Positions 1 through 8,742 of a stretch of 64,000 nt of DNA are shown in pieces. Position numbers and translations under genes: made by a program. Below the pieces are notes generated by a model. The model worked only from the letters and a program-made list of their open reading frames with translations, was not told where the DNA came from and did not search any database. The stretch is from CABZJG01 sp902512685. GTDB taxonomy: Bacteria; Pseudomonadota; Alphaproteobacteria; Rhodobacterales; Rhodobacteraceae. The stretch spans positions 1,984,001-2,048,000 of the forward strand of contig CP179201.1 of NCBI GenBank assembly GCA_051201605.1, given 5' to 3'. Numbering within the stretch: position 1 is the stretch's first letter; each line of letters begins with the position of its first letter.

Positions 1-1637
1 GGTTTGGTCAAAACTTAACACCCACGCTGCTTGCACGGGTAATCGCGGCTCAAGGCGCAATCGGGGTTGCCTTTATCAGCTTTGTGATTTTTACCTCTAA
101 TCCGTTCCTAAGAATGCCCATTCCCCCTTTTGACGGACAAGATTTAAATCCTTTGCTCCAAGATCCAGGTCTGGCGTTTCACCCTCCTATCTTATACCTC
201 GGCTATGTTGGTTTGAGTGTGTCTTTTTCTTTTGCCATTGCTGCGCTGCTAGAGGGCCGTGTTGACGCCGCTTGGGCCCGCTGGGTCAGGCCGTGGACTT
301 TGGCCGCTTGGATGTTTCTAACCCTAGGCATAGCGCTTGGCAGTTGGTGGGCCTATTATGAGCTGGGTTGGGGCGGGTTTTGGTTTTGGGATCCGGTGGA
401 AAACGCGTCTTTCATGCCGTGGCTTTTTGCTGCGGCTCTGCTGCATTCTTCGATTGTTGTTGAAAAACGCGAGAGCCTTAAAAGCTGGACAATATTATTG
501 GCTATTATGGCTTTCGGATTTGCATTAATTGGCACATTTATCGTCCGGTCGGGAATTTTAACCTCAGTTCATGCCTTCGCCAATGACCCAGAGCGGGGTC
601 TTTATATATTATTGATTTTAATTGTATTCATCGGAGGCGCTCTTGTTTTATATGCTTTAAGAGCGGCAATTATGGAGGCACAGGGTGTCTTTGCCGTTGT
701 CAGCCGGGAAACTGCACTGATTGCGAATAATATTTTATTAGCTGTATCTGCTTTTGTCATCTTTGTCGGCACAATTTGGCCGCTGATCGCTGAGCTGCTG
801 TTTGATAGAAAACTTACTGTGGGCGCGCCTTATTTTAATCTGGTTTTCACCCCTTTGATGATAGCTCTGGCCCTTATCTTACCAATAGGCGCGATGATTT
901 CTTGGAAACGCGGTCAACTGTCACGGCCCATCCGGAAAATGCGTTTTACCTTTATTATTTCGCTTGTTTTGGCAAGCCTCATTTGGTCGATGCAAACTGG
1001 AAAAAACCTACAGGGACCGATCGGATTGTTTTTGGGCTCGTGGTTGGTTTTTGGCGCACTAACAGATTTAGTAGGCCGAACGGGTCAGAAAATAAACCTG
1101 TCTCGTCTTATGCGGCTACCGAAATCAGACTGGGCAAAATTTCTGGCCCATAGTGGTTTTGGAATAATGATTTTTGCCATTGCAGGATTGTCGGCATGGC
1201 AATCAGAAGATATTCGATCCGCCGGAATTGGCGATAAATGGACTGTTGGAGGGTATGAGTTAACTTTAAAAGGTGTGCGAAATCAATCAGGGCCAAACTA
1301 TCAATCCATTATCGGAGCTGTTGCTGTTACAAAAGATCAACGGTTCATTAAGATATTGCATCCTGAAAAACGATTTTATCCAGTTGCCCAAATGCCAACA
1401 ACCGAAGCGGCCATTCATCATAGGCTATTTAATGATATTTACGTTGTACTGGCTGACCCGCAAGCAGATGACACTTGGGTCGTTCGCACGTATATAAAAC
1501 CACTGGCGAACTGGATTTGGGGCGGGTCTATAGTAATGGCGCTTGGGGGGCTCTTGAGCCTTTCTGATCGTCGGTTGCGGGTTGCACCTGGGCAAAGACG
1601 CAAGCCCGCAACCACTGCAGAAAGCCGCCCTTTATGA
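1..1637 (+). CDS. ccmF: Cytochrome c maturation protein CcmF, 5'-truncated by the window edge
   Basis: CcmF is the membrane subunit of the heme lyase that attaches heme to apocytochrome c on the periplasmic side. The reading frame is open from base 3, so the first codons lie outside the window; about 545 residues of the usual 640-660 are present. A Trp-rich, heme-handling WWD-type segment is clear around nt 340-425 (GSWWAYYELGWGGFWFWDPV), followed by many hydrophobic membrane segments and a hydrophilic periplasmic loop near the C-terminus. The stop overlaps the ccmH start by 4 bp (ATGA), indicating translational coupling. A GTG at nt 84 is internal and not a credible start, because homology-like sequence continues upstream of it. 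Confidence 0.95.
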   Translation, partial: FGQNLTPTLLARVIAAQGAIGVAFISFVIFTSNPFLRMPIPPFDGQDLNPLLQDPGLAFHPPILYLGYVGLSVSFSFAIAALLEGRVDAAWARWVRPWTLAAWMFLTLGIALGSWWAYYELGWGGFWFWDPVENASFMPWLFAAALLHSSIVVEKRESLKSWTILLAIMAFGFALIGTFIVRSGILTSVHAFANDPERGLYILLILIVFIGGALVLYALRAAIMEAQGVFAVVSRETALIANNILLAVSAFVIFVGTIWPLIAELLFDRKLTVGAPYFNLVFTPLMIALALILPIGAMISWKRGQLSRPIRKMRFTFIISLVLASLIWSMQTGKNLQGPIGLFLGSWLVFGALTDLVGRTGQKINLSRLMRLPKSDWAKFLAHSGFGIMIFAIAGLSAWQSEDIRSAGIGDKWTVGGYELTLKGVRNQSGPNYQSIIGAVAVTKDQRFIKILHPEKRFYPVAQMPTTEAAIHHRLFNDIYVVLADPQADDTWVVRTYIKPLANWIWGGSIVMALGGLLSLSDRRLRVAPGQRRKPATTAESRPL

Positions 1638-2095
1638 TTAGATCGGTTCTTTTTGTTTTAATACTTTTGCTGGCCACCCCGGGGTGGGCTGTTGAACCAG
1701 ATGAAATTCTTCCTGATGCAGAGCTTGAAAAACGGGCCAGGGATATATCCCAAAACCTGCGATGCCTGGTCTGCCAAAATGAAAGTATTGACGAAAGTAC
1801 GGCCTCACTTGCGCGCGACTTACGCCTTTTGGTACGCGAAAGGCTTAAGCAGGGCGAAACTGATCAAGAGGTTGTTGCTTTTGTTGTGGACCGATACGGT
1901 GAATTTGTTTTGCTGCGCCCTCAGGCCAATGGAATTAATTTAATACTATGGGCATTAGCGCCAATGGCTTTACTGTTTTCAATGGCTTTCAGCGGGGCAT
2001 ATATACGAAATAAAAACCGTGCTACAAAATTGAAAAAAACACCGCCCCTCAGTAATGAGGAAAAAGATAAATTGAACCAGATATTGAAACGTTGA
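1634..2095 (+). CDS. ccmH: Cytochrome c maturation protein CcmH (CcmL/CycL)
   Basis: This is the thioredoxin-like reductant subunit that keeps the CXXCH cysteines of apocytochrome c reduced for heme ligation. The 153-residue protein starts with a cleavable signal peptide (residues 1-19), carries the family motif LRCLVCQ with Cys44 and Cys47, and has one C-terminal membrane segment (about residues 98-121). It overlaps ccmF by 4 bp. The length fits the short alphaproteobacterial CcmH without the TPR extension; no ccmI-type TPR gene follows in this window. The next gene is 92 bp downstream and is not functionally related. Confidence 0.95.
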   Translation: MIRSVLFVLILLLATPGWAVEPDEILPDAELEKRARDISQNLRCLVCQNESIDESTASLARDLRLLVRERLKQGETDQEVVAFVVDRYGEFVLLRPQANGINLILWALAPMALLFSMAFSGAYIRNKNRATKLKKTPPLSNEEKDKLNQILKR

Positions 2096-2187
2096 CGTGA
2101 GGTTTTAGTTGGTTTCTGTCAAGGCTATATTGCTTTCTTTTGGCAGCTGGATACATCATAACAAAAATAGGATAGAGAAGGTTTATA

Positions 2188-2964
2188 ATGGAATACCAAA
2201 CTCTAATAGTAGATATAAAAGATAATATTGGATGCATTCGACTAAATCGACCGGATGTGATGAATGCTCTTAACACACAAATGCGTGCAGAAATAGCAGA
2301 TGCGGTGACGCGGATTGCACCCCAAGTTCGGGTGGTGGTGCTGACGGGAACAGGTCGGGCATTTTGCTCTGGGCAAGATCTAGGTGATCGCTCCAATGCG
2401 GCGCAGGTGGATATGGAGCGCACACTGCGTGATGAGTACGAGCCGATGCTGCGCGCGATTACCAATTGCCCCGTGCCAACCATAACAGCACTAAACGGTG
2501 CAGCAGCTGGGGCAGGGGCCAACCTTGCTTTGGCTGCAGATGTCGTTATTGCTGCTAAATCTTCTTATTTAATGCAAGCTTTCACAAGGATTGGATTAAT
2601 TCCAGACGCAGGGGGAACCTATATAATGCCACGTGCCATGGGAATGGCCAAGGCGATGGGGGCGGCATTATTCGCTGAAAAAATTACAGCTGAACAGGCG
2701 GATAAATGGGGCCTGATATGGGAAGCCGTTGACGATGATGCATTTGAAGCCCAATGGATGGCCCGGGCGGCCCAGCTGGCTTCGGGGCCCACTCTTGCCT
2801 ATAGTCATTTAAAGCAGGCTTTGCGTGCATCGACGGAAAACAGCTTTGATGAACAATTGGCACTTGAAGCTAAACTACAGAATATTTGCGGTCAAAGCCG
2901 GGACTTCAAAGAGGGTGTACTTGCCTTTACAGAAAAGCGTGAGGCAAAATTTGAAGGTCGGTAA
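2188..2964 (+). CDS. Enoyl-CoA hydratase/isomerase family protein (PaaG-like)
   Basis: This is a 258-residue crotonase-fold enzyme acting on acyl-CoA thioesters. The N-terminal strand IRLNRPDVMNALN, the oxyanion-hole segment AFCSGQDL (about residues 60-67) and the second oxyanion region GAAAGAGANLALAADVV (about 103-119) are typical of the superfamily. AFCSGQDL resembles the 1,2-epoxyphenylacetyl-CoA isomerase (PaaG) branch, but no phenylacetate genes are nearby, so the substrate is not assigned. AAGG lies 7 nt before the ATG. A strong hairpin terminator follows the stop and is shared with convergent gltA. Confidence 0.85.
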   Translation: MEYQTLIVDIKDNIGCIRLNRPDVMNALNTQMRAEIADAVTRIAPQVRVVVLTGTGRAFCSGQDLGDRSNAAQVDMERTLRDEYEPMLRAITNCPVPTITALNGAAAGAGANLALAADVVIAAKSSYLMQAFTRIGLIPDAGGTYIMPRAMGMAKAMGAALFAEKITAEQADKWGLIWEAVDDDAFEAQWMARAAQLASGPTLAYSHLKQALRASTENSFDEQLALEAKLQNICGQSRDFKEGVLAFTEKREAKFEGR

Positions 2965-2996
2965 TTGCGGCCTTAGCAAACTTTATAATTGAACGA

Positions 2997-3030
2997 AAAA
3001 TGGCACGAAACTCTTAATTCGTGCCATTTT
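2997..3030. terminator. Bidirectional terminator between the enoyl-CoA hydratase gene and gltA
   Basis: A perfect 13-bp inverted repeat (AAAATGGCACGAA at 2997-3009, TTCGTGCCATTTT at 3018-3030) has an 8-nt loop and A/T runs at both ends. It therefore reads as a Rho-independent terminator from either side, which suits the convergent gene pair. Confidence 0.9.
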
Positions 3031-3045
3031 CTTGTAAAATACATC

Positions 3046-4341
3046 TTATCTTTTTTCGATATCCACATAATCTCTCTCGGTTGCCCCTAAATAAAGCTGC
3101 CGAGGGCGTCCAATTTTCATCTGAGGATCTCCGATCATTTCTTTCCATTGGGAAATCCATCCAACGGTCCGGCTAACTGCAAATATTGGCGTGAACATAG
3201 ATGTCGGAAAGCCCATGGCTTCAAGGATAATGCCAGAATAGAAATCCACATTCGGGAATAGCTTCTTTTCGATGAAATACGCATCGTTCAGAGCCACTTT
3301 TTCAAGTTCTTTCGCAACTTGTAAAAGCGGATTATTCTCAACCCCTAACAACTCTAGAACTTCATCTGCAGATTGTTTTAAAACGGTCGCCCGCGGATCG
3401 GTATTTTTATAAACTCGGTGGCCAAATCCCATAAGCCGGAAGGGATCATCTTTATCCTTGGCTTTTTCAATATACTCTGGAATCCGGTCAACAGAGCCAA
3501 TTTCTCGAAGCATTTCAAGGCACGCTTGATTTGCGCCGCCATGCGATGGCCCCCACAAACAGGCGATACCAGCCGCAATACAAGCAAATGGATTTGCGCC
3601 CGAGCTGGACGCAAGTCGCACTGTCGAGGTCGAGGCGTTTTGTTCATGGTCCGCATGAAGCGTAAAAATACGATCCATTGCACGGCTCAGGATTGGATTA
3701 ACCTCATAATCCTCGGCCGGCACAGCAAAGCACATGCGCAAGAAATTCGAGGCATAGTCAATGTCATTTCTTGGATAAACAAACGGCTGCCCAATAGTAT
3801 ATTTATAAGCCATTGCCGCGATTGTTGGCATTTTTGCGATCATCCTGATAGAGGCAACCTCGCGTTGCCATGCATCAGACACGTCCGTGCTGTCATGATA
3901 AAAAGCAGACATCGCGCCGACAACGCCGGTCATAATTGCCATGGGATGTGCATCGCGGCGAAAGCCCCGGAAAAGATACATCATCTGCTCATGTATCATC
4001 GTATGGTTGGTCACACGGCTTTCAAAATCTTCTAATTCTGTGGGTGAAGGCAGCTCACCATAAAGCAATAGGTAGCACACTTCCAGAAAATGCGATTTTG
4101 CGGCCAGTTGATCAATAGGATAACCGCGATGCAGCAACTCACCTTTATTGCCATCAATAAAGGTAATGGTGCTGTCACAGCTGGCCGTTGAAGTGAACCC
4201 GGGATCATATGTGAAAAGACCCGTTTGAGCATAAAGCTTACGAATATCAATCACATCTGGTCCCGCGGACGGGGAATACATGGGTAATTCGTGTTCTTGT
4301 CCATTCACAGTTAGCGTTGCTGTTCTGCTCTCATCATCCAT
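3046..4341 (-). CDS. gltA: Citrate synthase, type II
   Basis: Citrate synthase condenses oxaloacetate and acetyl-CoA at the entry of the TCA cycle in the cytoplasm. The 431-residue protein has the expected type II length and an N-terminal beta-domain (residues 1-60). Family motifs are visible: LHADHEQNAST, GPSHGGANQ with a catalytic His, GFGHRVYK, and the DFYSGIIL segment carrying the catalytic Asp. The ATG is preceded by AAGGGG. It lies 92 bp downstream of gltX in the same direction, with a perfect palindrome in the gap. Icd, another TCA enzyme, is encoded separately at 29.2 kb. Confidence 0.97.
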   Translation of the reverse strand: MDDESRTATLTVNGQEHELPMYSPSAGPDVIDIRKLYAQTGLFTYDPGFTSTASCDSTITFIDGNKGELLHRGYPIDQLAAKSHFLEVCYLLLYGELPSPTELEDFESRVTNHTMIHEQMMYLFRGFRRDAHPMAIMTGVVGAMSAFYHDSTDVSDAWQREVASIRMIAKMPTIAAMAYKYTIGQPFVYPRNDIDYASNFLRMCFAVPAEDYEVNPILSRAMDRIFTLHADHEQNASTSTVRLASSSGANPFACIAAGIACLWGPSHGGANQACLEMLREIGSVDRIPEYIEKAKDKDDPFRLMGFGHRVYKNTDPRATVLKQSADEVLELLGVENNPLLQVAKELEKVALNDAYFIEKKLFPNVDFYSGIILEAMGFPTSMFTPIFAVSRTVGWISQWKEMIGDPQMKIGRPRQLYLGATERDYVDIEKR

Positions 4342-4373
4342 AGTCTTCCCCTTCTTTACCTTTTTTAGGATCA

Positions 4374-4392
4374 GCTAGAAAAGTTTTCTAGC
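4374..4392. promoter_or_regulatory. Perfect 9-bp-arm palindrome between gltX and gltA
   Basis: GCTAGAAAA (4374-4382) and TTTTCTAGC (4384-4392) form an exact inverted repeat around one base, in the 92-bp gap upstream of gltA. No U-tract follows on the transcribed strand, so a terminator is unlikely. It could be a regulator site for gltA or an mRNA hairpin; the binding protein is unknown. Confidence 0.4.
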
Positions 4393-4433
4393 CACGCCCG
4401 TGGTCGCTTGATCTTTAACCACTTACCGTCACC

Positions 4434-5846
4434 TCAAGGCGTTCCACGCTCTTGCATGTCACTTAGGCGCGCTATTGCTTCATTGCGCCCCAAAATCAAC
4501 ATCATGTCAAACACACTTGGCGTTACTGATTGTCCCGCCAAAGCCGCCCGCAATGGGCCTGCCAATTTACCAAAATTGACGCCATGCGTTTCTGCGACCT
4601 GACTGGTCAAAGCTTCCAACGCATCCCGTGACCAGCTAACATTTTGCAACTGCGGCGTCAATGTTTTCAACATATCAAGAGATGATATATTTACGTTTTT
4701 TTCCATTTTTTTCTCAATTTCAATTGGACGTTCACGCAATATAAAAGCAGCTTTTTCAAGTAGTTCAGGGAATGTCTTCGCACGGTCTTTCAAGCAATAC
4801 ATTGCAGGAAGCAGGCGGGTTGATATTTTTTGATGTAAGTCAATCTCACTAGAAAGTGTGAGAAAATACTGAATTTCTTGCAGCAATGCGGCATCGTCAG
4901 ACACAGCGATATGCTGCCCAGATAAATTCTGCAGCTTTTTTTGATCAAACCGCGCCGGCGACTTACCTATTCCTGACAAATCAAACCAGTTTAAAGCGTC
5001 TTGATCGGTAAAAAACTCGTCATCGCCATGGCTCCAGCCCAGACGGGCCAGATAATTTCGCATCGCCGCAGCAGGATAACCCATTAAAGCGTAGTCCAGA
5101 ACCGAAGTCGCCCCGTGACGCTTAGAAAGTTTCTTTCCATCTTCGCCAAAGATCAGCGGAATATGGGCATAAATAGGAAGAGGCCATTCCATAGCTTGAT
5201 AAATCATCATTTGTCGCGCGGCATTATTTAGATGATCATCCCCTCGAATAACATGCGTCACCCCCATATCATGATCATCCACAACAACAGACAACATATA
5301 GACTGGAGTGCCGTCAGACCGTAACAGAATCATGTCATCCAGTTGGTCGTTCTTGATATTTACATCACCTTGAACTTGGTCATGAATAACAGTGAGTCCA
5401 CTTTCAGGTGACTTTACACGAATGACAAAAGGAACGTCTGGGTGCAGTGCCGGGTCTGTAATATCGCGCCAGGGACTTTGGTACAGCGTTGAGCGACCTT
5501 CCGCTTTTGCCTGTTGGCGAAAATCCGCGATTTCATCCTGTGTGGCAAAACACTTATAGGCCTTACCAGATGCAAGCAGATGCTGCGCAACCTCGATATG
5601 TCGCGGCGCGCGTTCAAACTGGCTAACTGCTGTGCCGTCATAATCCAATCCAAGCCACTCTAAGCCGCCTAGAATTGCTTCGGTTGCTTCAGGTGTTGAG
5701 CGTGCCCGATCGGTGTCTTCTATTCTCAGCAGAAATTTTCCGTCACGTCCACGGGCATAAAGCCAGTTGAACAAGGCGGTTCTGGCTGTTCCGATATGCA
5801 TGTACCCCGTTGGCGAAGGAGCGATCCGGGTAACGACTTGAGTCAT
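4434..5846 (-). CDS. gltX: Glutamyl-tRNA synthetase
   Basis: This class I aminoacyl-tRNA synthetase charges tRNA-Glu (and, in organisms using the transamidation route, possibly tRNA-Gln). The 470-residue protein shows the HIGH-type motif PSPTGYMHIGTAR near the N-terminus and the KMSKS-type motif KKLSKRHGA in the middle, followed by the anticodon-binding helical domain. I chose the ATG at 5846 over a TTG two codons upstream, because an AAAGG sits about 10 nt before the ATG. It is divergent from comEC with a 76-bp gap. Only one gltX is seen in the window, although alphaproteobacteria often carry two. Confidence 0.96.
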   Translation of the reverse strand: MTQVVTRIAPSPTGYMHIGTARTALFNWLYARGRDGKFLLRIEDTDRARSTPEATEAILGGLEWLGLDYDGTAVSQFERAPRHIEVAQHLLASGKAYKCFATQDEIADFRQQAKAEGRSTLYQSPWRDITDPALHPDVPFVIRVKSPESGLTVIHDQVQGDVNIKNDQLDDMILLRSDGTPVYMLSVVVDDHDMGVTHVIRGDDHLNNAARQMMIYQAMEWPLPIYAHIPLIFGEDGKKLSKRHGATSVLDYALMGYPAAAMRNYLARLGWSHGDDEFFTDQDALNWFDLSGIGKSPARFDQKKLQNLSGQHIAVSDDAALLQEIQYFLTLSSEIDLHQKISTRLLPAMYCLKDRAKTFPELLEKAAFILRERPIEIEKKMEKNVNISSLDMLKTLTPQLQNVSWSRDALEALTSQVAETHGVNFGKLAGPLRAALAGQSVTPSVFDMMLILGRNEAIARLSDMQERGTP

Positions 5847-5922
5847 GGTCAAATTAACCTTTCAGAAAGGAGGCAAAGTTAATGATGGCTCTATCTAACG
5901 ACACCATCAGGTAAGAACAAGC

Positions 5923-7986
5923 ATGGGCAGAATTAAGTCTGCGTTGGAACGCGAAATTCTTAACCAGCGTGCCCATTGGTTTAACTGGAGCCTGGTGATT
6001 TTAGCTTTTGGTATTGGCGCGTATTTTGAATTGCCAAATGAACCAAATTTTTCGCCCTATATATGGATCAGCATCATTGAAGTTTGTGGTTTCGGATTTA
6101 TTGTTTTTCCCTCAATTGCGACCCGTGTACTATTTGGCGCAACTTTGATTTTTTGCCTGGGGTTTTGTGCTGCTGCTTTTCGCGCCAACCATGTTTCCGC
6201 ACCTGTTTTAAAATACCGTTATTATGGACCGATTGAGGGCCGGGTCATTGCCATAGATAAATCGAATTCCGATGCGTTAAGAATAACGCTAGATGGGGTA
6301 AAGATGGGAAAAATATCAGCAAAGCGCACGCCAGATCGCATTCGCCTATCGCTATTATCTAAAGCAAAGAACACGCATCTTTACCCCGGTTCAATTATTG
6401 AAACGATTGGTTTCATGATGCCGCCGCAAAGTCCGGTTGAACCGAGCGGATTTGATTTTCGCCGGTATGCTTGGTTTTTAAAACTGGGTGCAGTTGGCTG
6501 CACACGCAAGCCAGTTGGTGTTTTGGCATCGCCGCGCCAATCATTAGATTTAGCATTGTTTAAGTATCGGATGAAATTTTCCCGGCAGTTGCAAAAAAAT
6601 ATGCCGGACAGAACCGCAGGATTTACGGCAGCCATTATGACAGGTGACAGATCAGCAATCGAACGGAACCATGTTATAGCCCTTCGTCAGTCAAACCTGG
6701 CACATCTATTGGCTATTTCCGGCTTGCACATGGGGTTGTTGGTTGGCGTGATATTTGGGGCTTTGCGTTGGATTTTGATGTCGGCTCCACTTTTCCTGCT
6801 GCAGTCAAACGCAAAAAAAATCGCGGCGATTGGGGCATTGATATTTGCATTTATTTACTTGGGATTGTCGGGGTTCAATATAGCAACTCAGCGTGCATTT
6901 TTAATGGTTTCACTGATGCTTTGCGCTTTTTTGTTCGATCGGCGCGCTCTGAGTTTGCGCGCGGTTGCTTTGGCTGCTTGGCTCATTTTAATTTACCGGC
7001 CCGAGTCTTTGCTTTCGGCAGGCTTTCAAATGTCCTTTGCGGCCACATTTGCTTTGGTGATTAGTTTTCGCTGGATAAACAACCACCGACAGGGACGCCA
7101 AAAAAGATGGTTCTCGCCTATTCTTACCGTTGTGTTAACCTCCCTTATCGCGGGTTTGGCAACAGCGCCTATTGCAGCTGCCCATTTTAATCAAATTGCT
7201 CACTTTGGATTACTTGCAAATATCCTAAGCGTCCCTGTTATGGGCACATTGGTTGCACCAGGCGCAATTCTAGCCGTCTCGTTGATGCCCTTTGGTGCGG
7301 AAGCGATCGGTCTTTGGGTTGTCGATTTTGGCTTGGATTGGATTTTATCAGTCGCCAGTTTTTTTTCTGGCCAACAAAATGCAATATCCGGTGTTGTGAT
7401 GCCGAAAACATGGGTACTTTCACTTGCCATGGTGGCCGTGTTGCAATTTTCGCTTTGGCAGGGGCAGCTGCGGATTTTAGGACTCCTTGGCATTTGTACG
7501 GCAGGCATTGGTTGGTATCAAACTCAAAGACCCGATATTTTGATTGCTGATAGGGGAAATTTAGTGGGTGTGATAACACCCGAGGGCAGGGCGCTTAGCA
7601 AACCCAAAGGCGCTGGATTTGTTGCTAGGATATGGCTTGAAAATGATGGTGAAGAAACAAGCCAAAGCAGCGCACACAGCCACTGGGCAATTCAAAAGCC
7701 ACCGCTTGTTTTCCACCATTGGTCAAAACGTAATTCACCCAGAAAAATTCACTGCAAATCGAATGAAATACATGTTTCGATTGGTCCTCAGGAAATCATA
7801 GGAGATTGTGTAATTTATAGAGAAAAAGACCTCGACAGAACTGGAGCTATCGCAATTTGGCGTGGCCAAAATGGAGAGATTAAAAAATTAGACGTGACAT
7901 TAAGCAGGCAGAAAACACGCCTATGGTCCCCCCTCGGTGGAAGCAGATTAGTCGCTAGAGCGCTATATTCAATAGGTGCGTATTAA
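5923..7986 (+). CDS. comEC: ComEC/Rec2 family DNA-uptake channel protein
   Basis: ComEC forms the inner-membrane channel for single-stranded DNA in natural transformation. The 687-residue protein has two N-terminal membrane segments, a DUF4131-type soluble region (about residues 75-190) and a polytopic competence domain (about 220-500) containing the family signature NLAHLLAISGLHMGLL. The C-terminal 150 residues are soluble, but I see no HxHxDH motif of the metallo-beta-lactamase domain found in classical ComEC. This shorter tail is common in alphaproteobacterial homologues as far as I know. The 3' end overlaps convergent lexA by 18 bp, with no terminator between them. Confidence 0.9.
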   Translation: MGRIKSALEREILNQRAHWFNWSLVILAFGIGAYFELPNEPNFSPYIWISIIEVCGFGFIVFPSIATRVLFGATLIFCLGFCAAAFRANHVSAPVLKYRYYGPIEGRVIAIDKSNSDALRITLDGVKMGKISAKRTPDRIRLSLLSKAKNTHLYPGSIIETIGFMMPPQSPVEPSGFDFRRYAWFLKLGAVGCTRKPVGVLASPRQSLDLALFKYRMKFSRQLQKNMPDRTAGFTAAIMTGDRSAIERNHVIALRQSNLAHLLAISGLHMGLLVGVIFGALRWILMSAPLFLLQSNAKKIAAIGALIFAFIYLGLSGFNIATQRAFLMVSLMLCAFLFDRRALSLRAVALAAWLILIYRPESLLSAGFQMSFAATFALVISFRWINNHRQGRQKRWFSPILTVVLTSLIAGLATAPIAAAHFNQIAHFGLLANILSVPVMGTLVAPGAILAVSLMPFGAEAIGLWVVDFGLDWILSVASFFSGQQNAISGVVMPKTWVLSLAMVAVLQFSLWQGQLRILGLLGICTAGIGWYQTQRPDILIADRGNLVGVITPEGRALSKPKGAGFVARIWLENDGEETSQSSAHSHWAIQKPPLVFHHWSKRNSPRKIHCKSNEIHVSIGPQEIIGDCVIYREKDLDRTGAIAIWRGQNGEIKKLDVTLSRQKTRLWSPLGGSRLVARALYSIGAY

Positions 7987-8664
7987 TCCGACAAGCCTGC
8001 CTTGGACCTTTACCTTTTCTTGTGGAAGGATCCGCGTTTCATAAGCGGGATTGGCTGCTTCAAGGGCGATTGCCTCGCCGCGGTGGAAGAACCGCTTTAG
8101 AGTTGCTTCTTGATTTTCGACAAGTGCAACCACAATATCACCGTTAATAGCGGTCTTTGTTTCGCGGATCACAACCACATCACCGTCGTTTATGCCGGCG
8201 TCAATCATCGAGTCGCCCTTGACTTCCAGAGCATAATGGTCGCCACCACCACGTAGCATTTGGCCCGGGACAGCAACATTGTGTGATACCTGAGAAATTG
8301 CCTCAATCGGAACACCGGCAGCAATGCGGCCCATAACTGGCAACTCTAAAGCGTGAATGGCTTCTACGGGGGTGGCCGTAGAGGGCCGTTCATCCGGTTT
8401 GCCACCCGATATCAGTTGGGGCTGAAATCCTGCCACCTCGCCCCCTAGCGTTTCTGGTAATTTAACCACCTCTATCGCTCGGGCTCGATGGGCGAGCCGC
8501 CTGATAAATCCACGCTCTTCCAACGCTGTAATCAAACGGTGAATGCCCGATTTAGACCGCAAATCTAGGGCTTCTTTCATTTCATCAAAAGAGGGTGGAA
8601 CACCGTCTTTTTGTAGCCGTACATTGATAAAGCTTAGTAAATCCAGCTGTTTTCGGGTCAGCAT
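7969..8664 (-). CDS. lexA: SOS repressor LexA
   Basis: LexA represses DNA-damage genes and is inactivated by RecA-stimulated self-cleavage. The 231-residue protein has an N-terminal winged helix (residues 1-65), a longer linker than in E. coli, an Ala116-Gly117 cleavage bond within GRIAAGVP, the catalytic Ser152 in KGDSM and Lys190 in EATLKRFF. It starts at an ATG preceded by CAGGAGG-like sequence. A perfect alphaproteobacterial SOS box lies 32 bp upstream, so autorepression is expected. It is transcribed in the same direction as moeA, whose stop lies 78 bp upstream, and may also receive read-through from the trp-moa run. Confidence 0.97.
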   Translation of the reverse strand: MLTRKQLDLLSFINVRLQKDGVPPSFDEMKEALDLRSKSGIHRLITALEERGFIRRLAHRARAIEVVKLPETLGGEVAGFQPQLISGGKPDERPSTATPVEAIHALELPVMGRIAAGVPIEAISQVSHNVAVPGQMLRGGGDHYALEVKGDSMIDAGINDGDVVVIRETKTAINGDIVVALVENQEATLKRFFHRGEAIALEAANPAYETRILPQEKVKVQGRLVGLIRTY

Positions 8665-8695
8665 CGGGTGCCTCCTGCCTAGATATTTTTAATTT

Positions 8696-8710
8696 GTTCT
8701 ATAAGTGTTC
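8696..8710 (+). promoter_or_regulatory. LexA-binding SOS box upstream of lexA
   Basis: GTTC (8696-8699), a 7-nt spacer TATAAGT and GTTC (8707-8710) match the alphaproteobacterial LexA operator GTTC-N7-GTTC exactly. The site lies 32 bp before the lexA start, in the promoter region. Autorepression is the expected role. Confidence 0.9.
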
Positions 8711-8742
8711 TTGGTTTGTGTCAACCCTTGGGCTGAATTCCA

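Noticed and set aside
3418..4035. Long open frame (205 codons) on the + strand inside gltA
   Set aside because: It is antisense to a clear citrate synthase gene, resembles no family and lacks a ribosome site.
5779..5791. GTTC-N5-GTTC inside gltX, resembling an SOS box
   Set aside because: The spacer is 5 nt rather than 7 and the site is within coding sequence.
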